Positions 22,017-33,178 of a stretch of 64,000 nt of DNA are shown here, piece after piece. Every line of letters begins with the position of its first letter. Positions within the stretch are counted from its first letter, which is position 1. The position numbers were made by a program, and so were the translations under genes. The notes beneath the pieces were generated by a model. The model worked only from the letters and a program-made list of their open reading frames with translations. It searched no databases and had not been told where the DNA came from. Source of the stretch: Areca catechu (taxonomy: Eukaryota; Streptophyta; Magnoliopsida; Arecales; Arecaceae); NCBI GenBank assembly GCA_021397845.1, contig CM038039.1, positions 3,713,731 through 3,777,730 of the forward strand, in the 5' to 3' direction.

Positions 22017-22985
22017 ATCTTCGGACCTCCGATGAAGAGGGTCTTCGGACCTCCGCTGAAGAAGAGGCTCTTCGGACCTTTGATGAAGAGGAGGATCTTC
22101 GAACCTTCACTAAAGAAGAGAGTATTCGGACCTCTGATGAAGAGGAGGGTCTTCGAACCTCCGCTAAAGAAGAGGGTCTTCGGACCTCTGAAGTAAAAGA
22201 AGGTCTTCGGACCTCTGATGAAGAAGAAAATCTTCGGACCTCCGCTGAATAAGAGGGTCTTTGGATCTCTGAAGAATTGCAGAGTCTTTGGACCTCCGCT
22301 AAAGAAGAGGGTCTTCGGACCTTCGCTAAAGAAGAGGGTCTTCGGACCTCTGATGAAGAGGAGGGTCTTCGGACCTCCGCTAAAGAAGAGGGTCTTCGGA
22401 CCTCTAAAGTAAAAGATGGTCTTCGGACCTCTGATAAAGGGGAAGGTCTTCAGACCTCCGCTGAAGAAGAGGGTCTTCGAACTTCTGATGAAGAGGGTCG
22501 ATGGAACCTCTGAAGAAGAGGGTCTTTGGACCTCTGATGAAGTGGGAGGTCTTCGGACCTCTGCTGAAGAAGAGGATCTTTGGATCTCTGATGAAGAGGG
22601 TCGATTGAACCTCTGAAGAAGAGGATTTTTATATCTCTAAAGAAAAGGGATTGAACCTCTGATGAAGAGGAGGGTCTTTGGACCTCTGCTAAAGAAGAGA
22701 GTCTTCGGACCTCTGATGAAGAGGATCGATTGAACCTCTGAAGAAGAGGGTCTTCAGACCTATGAAGAATGTCTTCAAACCTCTGATGAAGAGGAGGGTC
22801 TTCAGACCTCTGCTAAAGAAGAGGGTCTTTGGACCTCTGATGAAGTGGATCGATTAAACCTCTGAAGAAGGGGATCTTTGGATCTCTGATGAGAGTGTCT
22901 TCGGATGTTTGATGAAAAGGAGGGTCTTTGGATCCCTGAAGTGGGTCTTTGGACCTCTGAAGTGAAAGAGGGTTGATTGAACTTC
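22017..22985 (+). repeat. 27-bp minisatellite with GGTCTTCGGACC hairpin core (left LTR)
   Basis: Units recur every 27 bases (for example TTCGG at 22044, 22071 and 22125), of the form GGTCTTCGGACCTCTGATGAAGAAGA. The core is a perfect inverted repeat GGTC-TTCG-GACC; at least nine exact cores are present. Because 27 is a multiple of three, long + frames repeating LRTSDEEEG appear. They lie antisense in an LTR and are not called genes. Confidence 0.9.
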
Positions 22986-23079
22986 TGTTGAAGAGGGTCT
23001 TCAGGCCTCTGCTTTATCCCAGCCGAAAAAAAACCATTGGCTCCGGTCCGGTTCAGAAAAAAGTTGATTGGATATAACA

Positions 23080-23092
23080 GTTGCCCCCTTGC
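23080..23092 (-). other. Polypurine tract
   Basis: The minus strand reads GCAAGGGGGCAAC immediately before the 3' LTR, the expected place for plus-strand priming. Confidence 0.65.
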
Positions 23093-23144
23093 ACTTGGCC
23101 TTCGAGGGGACCTGCAGGCTTGAAGGACGAGAGCATCACTTCGG

Positions 23145-23669
23145 GTTGTCCAAACCTTTGCTGAAGCATCGGTCAGACCCTTGCTGAAGCAGAGGGTCTT
23201 CAGACCTTTGCTGAAGCATCGATCAAATCCTTTCTAAAGCGGATCGTTCGGACCTCTACTGAAGCGGAGGGTCTTTGGACCTTTGCTGAAGCATCGATCG
23301 GACCCTTGCTGAAGCGAAGGGTCTTCGGACTTTTGCTAAAGCGGGTCGTTCGGACCTTTGCTGAAATATCGATCGGACCCTTGCTGAAGCGGAGGGTCTT
23401 CGGACCTTTGCTGAAGCATTGATCGAACCCTTTCTCAAGTGGATCGTTCGGACCTTTGCTGAAGCAGAGGGTCTTCGGACTTTTGCTGAAGCATGGATTG
23501 GACCCTTGCTGAAGTAGAGGGTCTTCGGACCTTTGCTGAAGTGGGTCATTCGGACCTTTGCTGAAGCATCGATCGGACCCTTGCTGAAGTAGAGGGTCTT
23601 CGGACTTTTGCTAAAGCATCGGTCGAACCCTTACTGAAGCGGATCGTTCGGACCTCTACTGAAGCGGAG
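23145..23669 (+). repeat. Internal GGTCTTCGGACC minisatellite, left part
   Basis: Diverged units of about 26-31 bases combine GAGGGTCTTCGGACCTTTGCTGAAGC with ATCGATCGGACCCTTGCTGAAGC variants. The array is interrupted at 23670 by the copia element and resumes at 34619 in the same phase. Confidence 0.88.
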
Positions 23670-25077
23670 TGTTGGCTCTATCCTGTGATTTTGATGAATA
23701 ACAAAATGTTGAGTACATATTTTGTACTAATGAATATTTCTAGTTGTGAGTGTCTGTTTCAGGAAACTAGCACCTCAAATTCTCAAAGTTAGAGTATCAT
23801 GGCATGCTTTGGTATAAAGTATTTTTTTCACGATTTAAGGGTCTTTTCAGTGCAAAAAGCATAAATAAGTTATTTATTGTTTATATTATTGCTTTTATGT
23901 TTCATGAACAATCTTTATGTTTTGGCTTGATTGGTACTTAATTCTGAAAATTGCAGAACCAAGTGTCGACACGTGAAAGCCCAAGTATCGACACTTCAGC
24001 ATTTGGCATGCAAAAATTTTTCATGGCATGCCAAGTGTCGACACCTAGAACTAAGGTCAACTCAAGGTCTGAGACTTTTGAAAATCCAGAACATGCCCAT
24101 AGAAAAATTTGTGTCAAGTGTCGAAATCTGTGAGTCAAGTGTTGACACTTGAAAGTTCAAGTGTCAATACCGGAAGTCAAGTGTCGACACTGACAGCCAA
24201 GTGTCGACACCTGACAGCTAAGTGTTGACACTCGGATTCTGACAGCCTCAATGGATCTATTTTCTGACAGCCTGAAATCATTGTTTTTAACTTTAAATGG
24301 CAGTTTTTGATCCCTAACGGTCTAAAATGATTTTTGGATGTTTTTCATGTATTTAAGCTTCACCAACTCACTTATGAAGCAAGAGAAAAGTTGAAAGCCA
24401 AGAAATATCCAAGAGTTAAAGTCTTTCTTCAAGAACTCCATTTCCAAAAGCAAAAAAGGAGAGATTACTCTGAAAAACCTTTTATTTCATCTTTCCAAAA
24501 GTGTTATTGAGAAGATTCCAAGTCAAGTCACATCAGGCAATCATTCAAGAGCTTCAAAGATCCCTCATCTACTCTAAGAAGAGATGTTTGTGTTATATTC
24601 TTTAATTCTGTATTTATTGATGTTTAACATAGCTTTCAAGCTTCTTGAAAGTAGGTTGTAAGGTTGTTGGTGAGCCAAAATCAACTATGGTTGACTTGTG
24701 AGTCCAAAGCCAAAACAAGTGTAAAGGTTTGTTGGTGAGCCTAGGTGATAAAACCAACTTAGGTTTTGACTTGTGAGCCTTGGAAAACAAGTCGGATGTA
24801 ATCTTTGTAGAGATTATAGTGAAAATTTCCAAGAAAAGCTTGGGGAGTGGACGTAGGTGTTTGGAGAACACCAAACCACTATAAATATTTATGTTTATGT
24901 TGTGATTATCTCTTTCCTCTAACTTGTAATTTAATTCCTGCACTTTACTTACTATTTTTCACTGTATTTACTTAAGTGCATTATTCACAAAAAACACTAC
25001 ACGGCCTTCACATATTTGTTTTAATTTTCTAAAAGACCCAATTCATCCCCCCTCTTGGACTCCATTTCTGGGCAACA
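23670..25077 (+). repeat. 5' LTR of the SIRE-type element
   Basis: It starts TGTTGGCTCTATCC and ends GGGCAACA. It contains a cluster of AAGTGTCGACACTT-like palindromes (23960-24235) and a TATA-like GTATTTAAGC near 24350. It pairs with the LTR at 33179-34618. Confidence 0.92.
23960..24235 (+). repeat. Cluster of AAGTGTCGACACTT-like palindromes in U3
   Basis: About nine copies, exact or with one to three changes, lie at irregular spacing of 15-85 bases (for example near 23962, 24030, 24178, 24197). The unit is its own reverse complement, with GTCGAC at the centre. The cluster sits upstream of the TATA-like box. Confidence 0.85.
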
Positions 25078-25079
25078 AG

Positions 25080-25091
25080 TGGTATCAGAGC
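25080..25091 (+). other. Primer-binding site of the SIRE-type element
   Basis: TGGTATCAGAGC, the initiator tRNA-Met complement typical of copia elements, two bases after the LTR. Confidence 0.92.
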
Positions 25092-25133
25092 ATCGGTACT
25101 CTCTTGTAAGTCAAGGATCTTGAGTAAAAGATC

Positions 25134-26150
25134 ATGGCAGCCCCAATAGGTATGGGTGTTGTTGAAGGTCAAGCTTCAAACCATCTCCCACTATTAATGG
25201 CACAAATTACACATATTGGAAGACTCGCATGTGCATATTCATACAAGCCATTGATTATAATCTTCGGAGGACAATCATAAAAGATCCTCATTAGCCTACT
25301 ATGTTGGTTAATGGCATTCTGATCCCAAAAATGAAAGATGATTGGGATGAGAATGATATTAAGCAAATAGAGCTTAATGCTAAGGCTATGAATCTATTGT
25401 TTTGCTCACTAGATCCGAATGAATTCAATATAATCTCTAACTGTCTCTCCGCTAAAAAAATATGGGACATACTTGAGATTACCCATGAGGGTACACACCA
25501 AGTGAAAACAACTAAGGTTAACATGCTCATTCACACATATGAAATGTTTAAGATGGAACCTACTGAATCTATAAGTGAGATGTATACTAGATTCACAAAT
25601 ATTATGAATGGCATGAGAAGCTTAGGAAAGATTATATCTAACGGTGAACTTGTAAACAAACTTCTCAGGTCTCTTCCGGCTTCATGGGATGCCAAAGTAA
25701 CAGCTATAGAAGAAGCCAAGGATGTCAACACTCTTCCACTCGAACAACTGTTGGGCTCATTAATGATATATGAGCTTTCGTTGAAGCAAAAGAATGTGGA
25801 TGTTGACAAGAAAAAGAAAGTGATCGTTTCAAGTCAACAAATAAAGATGACTCAAGTGAAGACTCCGAAGAAGAAAATGAAGAAGATGAGATGGCTCTTA
25901 TGGCAAGAAAATTCAGAAGGTTTATGAGAAAGAAAATTTTAACTTCAAAAAGAAATCTCTAAAAGGAGAGCCAACCAAAGAGAAGGAGAAGGAGAAAGAG
26001 AAGGAGCAGGCCACATGCATCGAATGCAAGAAAACGGGCCACTTCAAAATGGACTGCTTCTATTTAAGAAGAGCAGAAGAAGACTTAGAAAGAAGGCCAT
26101 GATGGCAACCTGGAGTGACAGCGAAGACTCCAGTTTTGAGGAAGAATAAC
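25134..26150 (+). pseudogene. gag: Gag of the SIRE-type element (degenerate)
   Basis: Likely start is ATG 25134 (MAAPIGMGVVEGQAS). After a frameshift the UBN2-type capsid region is clear: NYTYWKTRMCIFIQAIDY, then AKKIWDILEITHEGTHQVK, then LLRSLPASWDAKVTAIEEAK. A CCHC knuckle is at about 26014-26055 (CIECKKTGHFKMDC). A stop at 25925 and later frame changes break it. A second CCHC-like motif (CYACGTIGHKSYLC) at about 26684-26725 lies downstream, just before the protease. Confidence 0.88.
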
Positions 26151-26674
26151 AAGAAGTAGCAAATTTCTGTTTGATGGCCGACCATGATGAGGTATTTTTC
26201 GAAACTGAAAATGAGTTTACATTGATGAGTTGCATAAAGTTTTTGATGAATTAGTTATAAAATTTCAAAAACTAAAATCAAAACATAAAGAACTAAAAAG
26301 ACAAAATTTGGATTTAGTCAAAGCTAATGACAAGTTTTCAACAGAAAATGATTATTTGCTTCTTCAAATAAAAATTTAAATGACAAAATTATTCTCCTTG
26401 AAGAAGAAAAAAAAGTTTTGAAAAAAAGAAATTCTTCAATATCAAATGAAAACTTTTCAAAACATAATAAAATTTTACAAGAAAACAAAAAGTACAAAGA
26501 ACTTGAAAAGTTAAAACTTTTTGTTGAAATTTACATATAGTTCTGAAAAATTAAATATGCTTCTAAATAATCAAAGAGTTGTTTTTGACAAAGTCGATTT
26601 AGATTTCAAAACTAAAAAGAAACAAAAATTTTTCAAGAATTTTTTTTACCTGCATCATCATCTATTACTTGTTA

Positions 26675-27000
26675 TGCTTGTGGTACAATAGGGCATAAAT
26701 CTTACTTGTGCAATAAGAGAAAATTGAGTAATGTTAAGAAAGTTTGGATTCCAAAAGGAACCATTACCACTAACCTGAAAGGATCCCAAGATGACTTGAG
26801 TACCTAAAGTCTCCACCTGATTTTTATTGTAGGTATGCCTTGTAACAAATAAAAGAAGAATGTGATACCTCGACAGCGGTTGCTCAAGGCATATGACCGA
26901 AGATGTGGAACAGTTCTCATCACTTGTATATCAAAATGATGGTAATGTAACTTTCGATGATAATGAAAAGGGCAAGATTGTTGGAATTGGTAAAGTCCAT
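26675..27000 (+). pseudogene. Copia protease region
   Basis: The active-site Asp-Ser-Gly is at 26872-26880 in YLDSGCSRHMTED, the usual copia protease motif. It is followed by VTFDDNEKGKIVGIGKVHI in a shifted frame. The reading frame changes between motif and flanks, so no working enzyme is encoded. Confidence 0.85.
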
Positions 27001-27880
27001 ATCACCTCTTCTACTTATTGATAATGTTTTGTATGTAGACGGTTTGAAACACAATTTACTTAGCATTAGTCAATTTTGTGACAAGGATTTCAAATTTATT
27101 TTCGAATCTTCGATGTTCATTGTTTCTAGTCTAGATGACAATGGCATCAAGTTTATTGGTCATAGGCATGGCAATATTTATATGGTTAATCTTGATGATC
27201 TTCATGTTCAAAATGGGCAATGCCTAGTGGCAATGAAAGCCAATATCAATGAAACTAGTTAGCTTTGGCATCGTAGACTAGGACATGCAAGTATACATTT
27301 GATTTCAAAACTTAGCAAAAAGAATTTGATAAAAGATTTACCAAAACTCAGTTTTGAAAAAGACAAGATTTGTAGTGCTTGCCAACTTGAAAAACAAACT
27401 AAATCATCTTTTAAACCAAAAAGAATAGTCTCTATATCTATACCCTTAGAGTTACTTCATATGGATCTCTTTGGACCAACTAGGACATCTAGTTTGGGAG
27501 GTTAAAAGTACGGTCTAGTCATTGTACATGACTTCTCACGTTTTACATGGATCATGTTTTTAACACATAAAGATGAAACGTTTTCTGCATTCATTCGATT
27601 TCATAAAAGAGTTTCAATTGTATTTTTGAGAAGCGACCATGGAACCGAATTTGATAAATTCTATATTGAAAATGGCATTCATCATAATTTTTTAACACCA
27701 AGGATACCTCAACAAAATGAAGTGGTAGAAAGAAAAAATAGAACTCTTGAAGAAATGGAACGCACCATGCTTTGTCAAAATAACCTACCTAGATATTTTT
27801 GGACAGAAGCCATAAACACCACATGCTATATTTTAAATCATAATTTTATTCCGACCGATTTTAAACAAAACACCGTATGA
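26957..27880 (+). pseudogene. Copia integrase with small internal deletions
   Basis: The pre-integrase zinc region is LWHRRLGHASIHLISKLSK (27263-27320) with CSACQLEKQTKSSF. In the core, Asp is at 27464-27466 (MDLFGP), Asp at 27635-27637 (RSDHGTEF) and Glu at 27728-27730 (VVERKNR). The second Asp and Glu are about five residues closer than usual, and the segment before the second Asp is also shortened. Stops lie at 27260 and 27504. All three catalytic acids remain, but the geometry is altered. Confidence 0.87.
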
Positions 27881-28389
27881 GATTTGGAAGGGTAGAAAAC
27901 CTTCAATTCGGTATTTTCGAGTTTTTGGGTGCCGTTGTTTCACCTTAAACAATGGTAAAGATAACTTAAGCAAATTTGATGCCAAGTCAGATGATGATAT
28001 TTTTTTAAGCTACTCTACATCTAGCAAGGCATACAGGGTCTTCAACAGAAGAACACTTATTATTGAAGAATCCATACATGTTATATTTGATGAATCTGAC
28101 CAAAAATCTTCTAGAAAAGAAGATGTGCTTTGTGATGAACAGGTACCAAAAGAACTGAAGATGTGAACAACAACGAAAAACCTACCAAGAAACAAGAAGA
28201 TGATCAAAACACTGAAAGAGGACAAGATCAAGAAAATAAAAATGTATTATTACATGATCCTCTACCAAAAGAATGGAGGTATGCTCATGGACACCCCAAA
28301 GAACTTATCATTGGTGATCCATCTAAAGGTGTAAGTACTCAATCATCTCTTAGAAATGTTTATGATTATTTAGCATTTGTATCTTAAAT

Positions 28390-29870
28390 TGAACCTAAAA
28401 CTATTGAAGAAGCTCAAAATAATTATAATTGGATTAATGCTATGCAAGACGAACTTAATTAATTTAAAAGAAATAATGTTTGGACTTTAGTATATAGACC
28501 TTCAAATGTTTCAATTATCGGCACAAAATGGGTTTTTAAAAACAAACTTGATGAAAATGGAATTGTTACAAGAAATAAAGCTAGACTAGTTGCCAAAGGA
28601 TACAATCAGGAGGAAGGGATTGATTTGATAAAACCTTTGCTCCTATGGCTAGACTTGAGGCAATTAGGCTATTGGTTGGCTTTTGCTTGTTTTATGGATT
28701 TTAAATTATTTCAAATGGATGTCAAAAATACCTTTTTGAATGGTTTTATCGAATAAGAAGTTTATGTTGAACACCTTCTAGTTTTGAAAATCCTGAATTT
28801 CCAAACCATGTTTTTAAACTTCATAAAGCTTTGTATTGTTTGAAACAAGCTCCAAGAGCTTGGTATGATCGTTTAAGTTCTTTCTTTTTCAAAAATGATT
28901 TTACTAGAGATAATGTAGATACTACTTTATTTTTGAAAAAGAAGAATGATGATCTCTTAGTAGTACAAGTGTATGTGGATGATATTATATTTGGTGCTAC
29001 TAACGAATCTCTCTGTCAAGAGTTTGCAAAGTTAATGCAGGGTGAGTTCGAGATAAGCATGATGGAAGAACTTAACTTCTTCCTCGGACTATAGATAAAG
29101 CAAACCAAAGAGGGAATCTTCATCAACCAAGCTAAGTACACAAAGGAAATACTGAAGAAGTTTGTGATGGAGAACACTAAGCCTTTAAGGTACGTCAATG
29201 AGCTCTTCTTGTAAGCTTGATAAAGATGAATCAGGTAAATCTGTTGACCAAAAGCTTTATTGAGGAATGATAGGCTCATTGCTATACCTAACTGCTAGTA
29301 GGCCAGATATTATATTTAGTATTTGTATATGTACAAAATATCAGTCTGCCCCTAAAAAATCTCATCTTTTGACTGTTAAACACATACTTAGATATCTGTC
29401 TGGCTTAATTAATTGCTTATTCTGATGCTGACTTTGCTGGGTGTAAACTTGATTGTAAAAGTACTAGTAGAATCTATCAGTTTTTTGGAGTTAATTTGAT
29501 CTCATGGAGTAGCAAGAAACAGAATTCGGTTGCTCTATCTATGGCGGAAGCCGAATATATAGCAGCTGGAAGCTGTTGTGCTCAAATCCTATGGATCAAA
29601 TAACAAATCAAAGATTTTGGCATTAAACTAATTAAGACACCCATAAGATATGACAATACTAGTGCAATCAATATAACTAAGAATCATGTGCAACATTTAA
29701 GAAGTAAACACATTGAAATAAGATATCATTTCATAAGAGATCATGTACAAAATTCTAATGTAATACTTGAATTTGTGTTACTAATGATCAACTAGCTGAT
29801 GTATTTACCAAACCCTTGAGTGAAGAGAGATTTTGTATGATTAGAAGAGAGTTAGGTGTCATTGATCCAT
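28390..29870 (+). pseudogene. Copia reverse transcriptase and RNase H (degenerate)
   Basis: RVT_2-type RT: GTKWVFKNKLDENGIV near 28520, ARLVAKGYNQEEGID, LFQMDVKNTFLNGF near 28710, LKQAPRAWYDRL near 28840, and the catalytic YVDD at 28972-28983. RNase H follows: YSDADFAGCK near 29420, then SMAEAEYIAAGSCCAQILWI near 29540, then LRSKHIEIRYHFIRD near 29705. Several stops (28461, 28756, 29091) and frameshifts break it. Confidence 0.9.
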
Positions 29871-30002
29871 TCTCTTAGAACTCTCTTAATTTTTACCTTA
29901 CCCTTTTTTTTGCTCAAAAATCACTTTTATTGAGTCCCCAAACCCTTTAAAATATCCCTTGATTTTTTGAAAATTTTTTTGATTTTTCTTAGAAATTTTC
30001 TT

Positions 30003-30085
30003 GGCCAAGTGTCGACACTTGGATTTTGCGAAGTGTCGACACCTGACCAAGTGTCAACATTTTAAGAATTTTAAGTGTCGACACT
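30003..30085 (+). repeat. Second cluster of AAGTGTCGACACTT-like palindromes
   Basis: Four copies (near 30005, 30031, 30049, 30073) of the motif found in the LTRs lie just after pol and about 0.9 kb before the env-like ORF. Confidence 0.85.
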
Positions 30086-30970
30086 CGCAGAAAATTTCAG
30101 TTTTTTATGACAAAACCGAATCTTTTGTATTTCATTTACCCTTATTTTCTCAAGAGCCGCAGTGGTCCCCAAGTCTCTGCTAACCTCCGGAACCATCGTT
30201 TTCCATCTTTGCCCCATCAAATCCAGGTAATCCTCTCCCCCCTCATTCTCTTTCAAACTGTAAACTCTAGTTTTTCCATTTTCTTTCCATTTTGTCTTAT
30301 TTAAATCCGATTTTTCAAGATTTTGGATCGTTTATAGCTTTCAAATCCGTGGAAAACTCTTTTATCCATATTTCTCTTGGATTTCCTCTCGTTTTGGACC
30401 GATTCCCCACCTAAACCATCCGTTTTTCCCTTTTCCACTGTTACATTGCATATTTTCTCTAACCTTAATTTTTTTATTTTTTTCACTAATTTTTTTTAAT
30501 AACCCTTAATTTTTTATTTTAAATTTCTTGTTTAGTCCATTTAAGTGGTTTATATGGTTGATTTTAACATTTAGTGCCCTATTTTACCTTTATTTCAACA
30601 GATTTTACTGTTAGATTGAGATTTTAGGGCAAAACCACCCATTTGGTATTTTTTTTTATTTAAACCTATTTTTTCTATTAAAATCCTAATTTTACTCAGC
30701 ATTGTTTTTATCTCATAGTTACAAATATTTTTATAAAGTTTTTATCCCCCAATTTCATGTTTTCCGGTTAAACCCAAAAGGTTATTTGACTTCATTCTTG
30801 TTTTAAAACTAACCCTAGCTTTTTCCTTAAACTTGTATCAATTTGAAGATGCAAAACCTAGACCTATTTATCTTCTCTTTTAGTCACACCTTTGGCCTTA
30901 TCTTGCTTAAAATGAATCCCCATTCAGTGTGTTTACCTCTTCCTTCCCTTTCTTCGCTTAGCTTGTAGTA

Positions 30971-32570
30971 ATGGGTCTGCGGATGAGATTTATAGTAAAG
31001 AGGAGGTTTGGTCAGAGTTCTGAAAGAAGATCGAAGGCCAGGCACGACACTGGTCAGTCTAGCAGTTCTGCAGCTCCTAGTTCTCCCTGCAGAGAGGATG
31101 GCAGGGAAGGCAGTGGCGGCCGGCCGACGGATTGATTTAGAGTTTTTGACCGGTAGCATTTCCAGATTTAACAAACGCTCTCAGATGCTAGACTAGTACC
31201 CTTTTGTACTATACAGGAGAGGTACTATCCTCATTTGGTGAGAGAGTTTTATGGTGGATTAGGTTGTCAACGTCTGCTATGGAGCACCACTGTCAGAGGA
31301 GTTCATATTCCCCTGTCTAAGGAGGTGTTGAGTCGAGTTTGGGAGATCCCTCATAGAGATATTTGCACCTTTTCTATTGAGGATAGGGAGGCAGCATTTT
31401 GATGTATACTTGAGAGAGAGGATGTTCGCGGAGTGACGGTGGTCACCGCGAACCAGCTATCGATCGAGATGCGTCTACTCCATCATATCACGGCATGGAT
31501 TCTACTTTCAAAGGCAGGCTGGTTTGATTTCATTACAGAGAGGGAGCTGATGCTCATGGTGAGCTTGACTCAGAGAATTCAGATTGATCTACCTTTACTA
31601 TTGTTGGTATAGATGCGTGATGTGGCGACCCAGAGGAGGCACTATTTGCCATACGGGATGGCACTGACTCGTCTATTTCGAGCTTACCGAGTTCCTTTGG
31701 AGGGGGAGACCTCCAAGGAGATTCTTCACATTGATGTGTATGACTAGTGGTCCCTTCACGGATGGGTTATCGACTAGTTGCAGGGCGTTGGATTAGAGAG
31801 AGTCTGGTCATGAGCCAAACGAGGAGGATGAGATCAGAGAGGCAAAGGCCGGGCCATTAGGGCTAGTTAGTACTCCTTCCTGTGTTGGTCCTGCATCCGA
31901 GACCGAGCCAGTGACTCCTGCCGCTATACCTTCGGTTCCTCCTCCGACCTACTACTTGACATATCTTTGAGGAGCATTCCAAGCTGCAGTTCACTGAGCT
32001 ACGGAGCGAGGTTGGACTTGGTGTTAGGACGACTCGATTTAGGATAAGATTTGAGGGTCTTATGAGCCCACACCGCTTCAGAGCACACTGAGTTACGTCA
32101 CACCATGGAGGCTGGATTCACCCGTTATTGAGGACTTGATCAGATCCTTCTTCCTCCAGTAGCTTTAGCAGCCCCACATATTGATGGTGATGATGATGAC
32201 CACCCAGATGGACATAATGATGCTGATGTTGGTGGTGATGTGCTGTGGTGGGATACAGATTACGGTACTGACATTTCTAGTGATGGCAGTTCGGATGACA
32301 GCGTAGATCTTGCTGGACATTATCAGATGGTGAGCAAGAGATGATCCTACTCTAGCTACTCCTGAGGACCCTCCTCTAGCTGATGTGATCGATTCCACTC
32401 CAAAATCATTACTCCAGCTGAGATGCTTCCTCCTCCATCGATTAGATCTTCTAGGGTTGTACCGCACTAGGAGTCGTAGGGTTTTAGCCCAGGGACCTCC
32501 TAAAGCCTAAGTACCTAGGTCCAAGATTAGTGCTCCTATTACTTTTTAGCTTCCATCTGATGAGGATTAG
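30971..32570 (+). pseudogene. Env-like third ORF of the SIRE-type element (degenerate)
   Basis: From ATG 30971 (MGLRMRFIVKRRFGQ) the frame is open to a stop at 31135. Related coding signal continues in shifted frames: LVREFYGGLGCQRLL near 31220, TTVRGVHIPLSKEVLSRVW near 31280, IEMRLLHHITAWILLSKAGW near 31460, YLPYGMALTRLFRAYRVPL near 31650. The middle resembles the plant domain called putative plant transposon protein (Transposase_32-like), found in the extra ORF of SIRE-lineage elements. Proline-rich and Asp/His-rich stretches follow (31890-32300). The role of this ORF is unproven; no convincing signal peptide or membrane anchor is seen in this broken copy. Confidence 0.7.
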
Positions 32571-32699
32571 TCTCATAGATGTTCATTCTGTTGTATGCTA
32601 TCTATGATTTATGCTTCATGCTTATCTTGACTCTGTTGTATCATGTATGTTTCAGTGTTGCTGATTGAGTCAGCAAATTTTGTACTTAAAAACACTATT

Positions 32700-33164
32700 T
32701 GATATATATATATATATGTATGTATTTCACTTTGGTGCCTACATTCATTGAATTCATTGTGTTTGTTTGGCTTTGATAATGTTGAATTTGATACCTTACT
32801 CTTCAGCTCTGATACATGTTTACTTTTGAAATCTTACATCTTGTATTAGCTCTAATACTTTTTGTCTAAGTGCATTTATTGAGGAGGAGCTTACTCCCTT
32901 TACTGTTAATGATTGATAAAAAGGGGGAGTAGGATATTAATGTTAGTTTAATCTTTCAAATTTGATATTTCATACTTCAACTTGCTTTTCAATTTACTCT
33001 GATACGAATTGTTTCATAGGGGGAGAGTAAATGTAGTTTACTTACTTAAATCATCCCTCTCATCTATTAAAAGCTGTATTGTATGAGCTTGTGATCATGC
33101 TTATAAAGTATCATATCTAAAATTTGAATTTAAATGCTTATATACTCAAGGTTTTGTCATCATC
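32700..33164 (+). other. 3' untranslated region with two extra polypurine tracts
   Basis: A TATATATA run at 32701-32716 is followed by AT-rich non-coding sequence. GGGGGAG-containing purine tracts lie at 32918-32933 and 33018-33031, besides the terminal tract next to the LTR. Confidence 0.7.
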
Positions 33165-33178
33165 AAAAAAGAAGAGAT
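33165..33178 (+). other. Polypurine tract next to the 3' LTR
   Basis: AAAAAAGAAGAGAT directly precedes TGTTAGC, in the CATCATCAAAAA...GAGATTGTT context typical of copia elements. Confidence 0.8.

Larger units (their letters stand above)
21563..23079 (-). repeat. 3' LTR of the pol-less element
   Basis: 1517 bases. It contains a minus-strand TATA box (TATATAA, 21784-21790) and a 27-bp minisatellite over most of its right half. It aligns along its length with the LTR at 36517-38056, with scattered substitutions and small indels. Confidence 0.88.

Noticed and set aside
22008..22616. Long + frames repeating LRTSDEEEG/LRTSAEEEG (and the similar ones at 36894-37230)
   Set aside because: They arise because the minisatellite period (27 bp) is a multiple of three. 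They lie antisense within LTRs and run through non-coding repeats, so I do not call a repeat protein.
23145..23669. CRISPR-like appearance of regularly spaced short repeats
   Set aside because: Units are contiguous degenerate minisatellites without unique spacers, in a plant LTR element. No cas genes are present.
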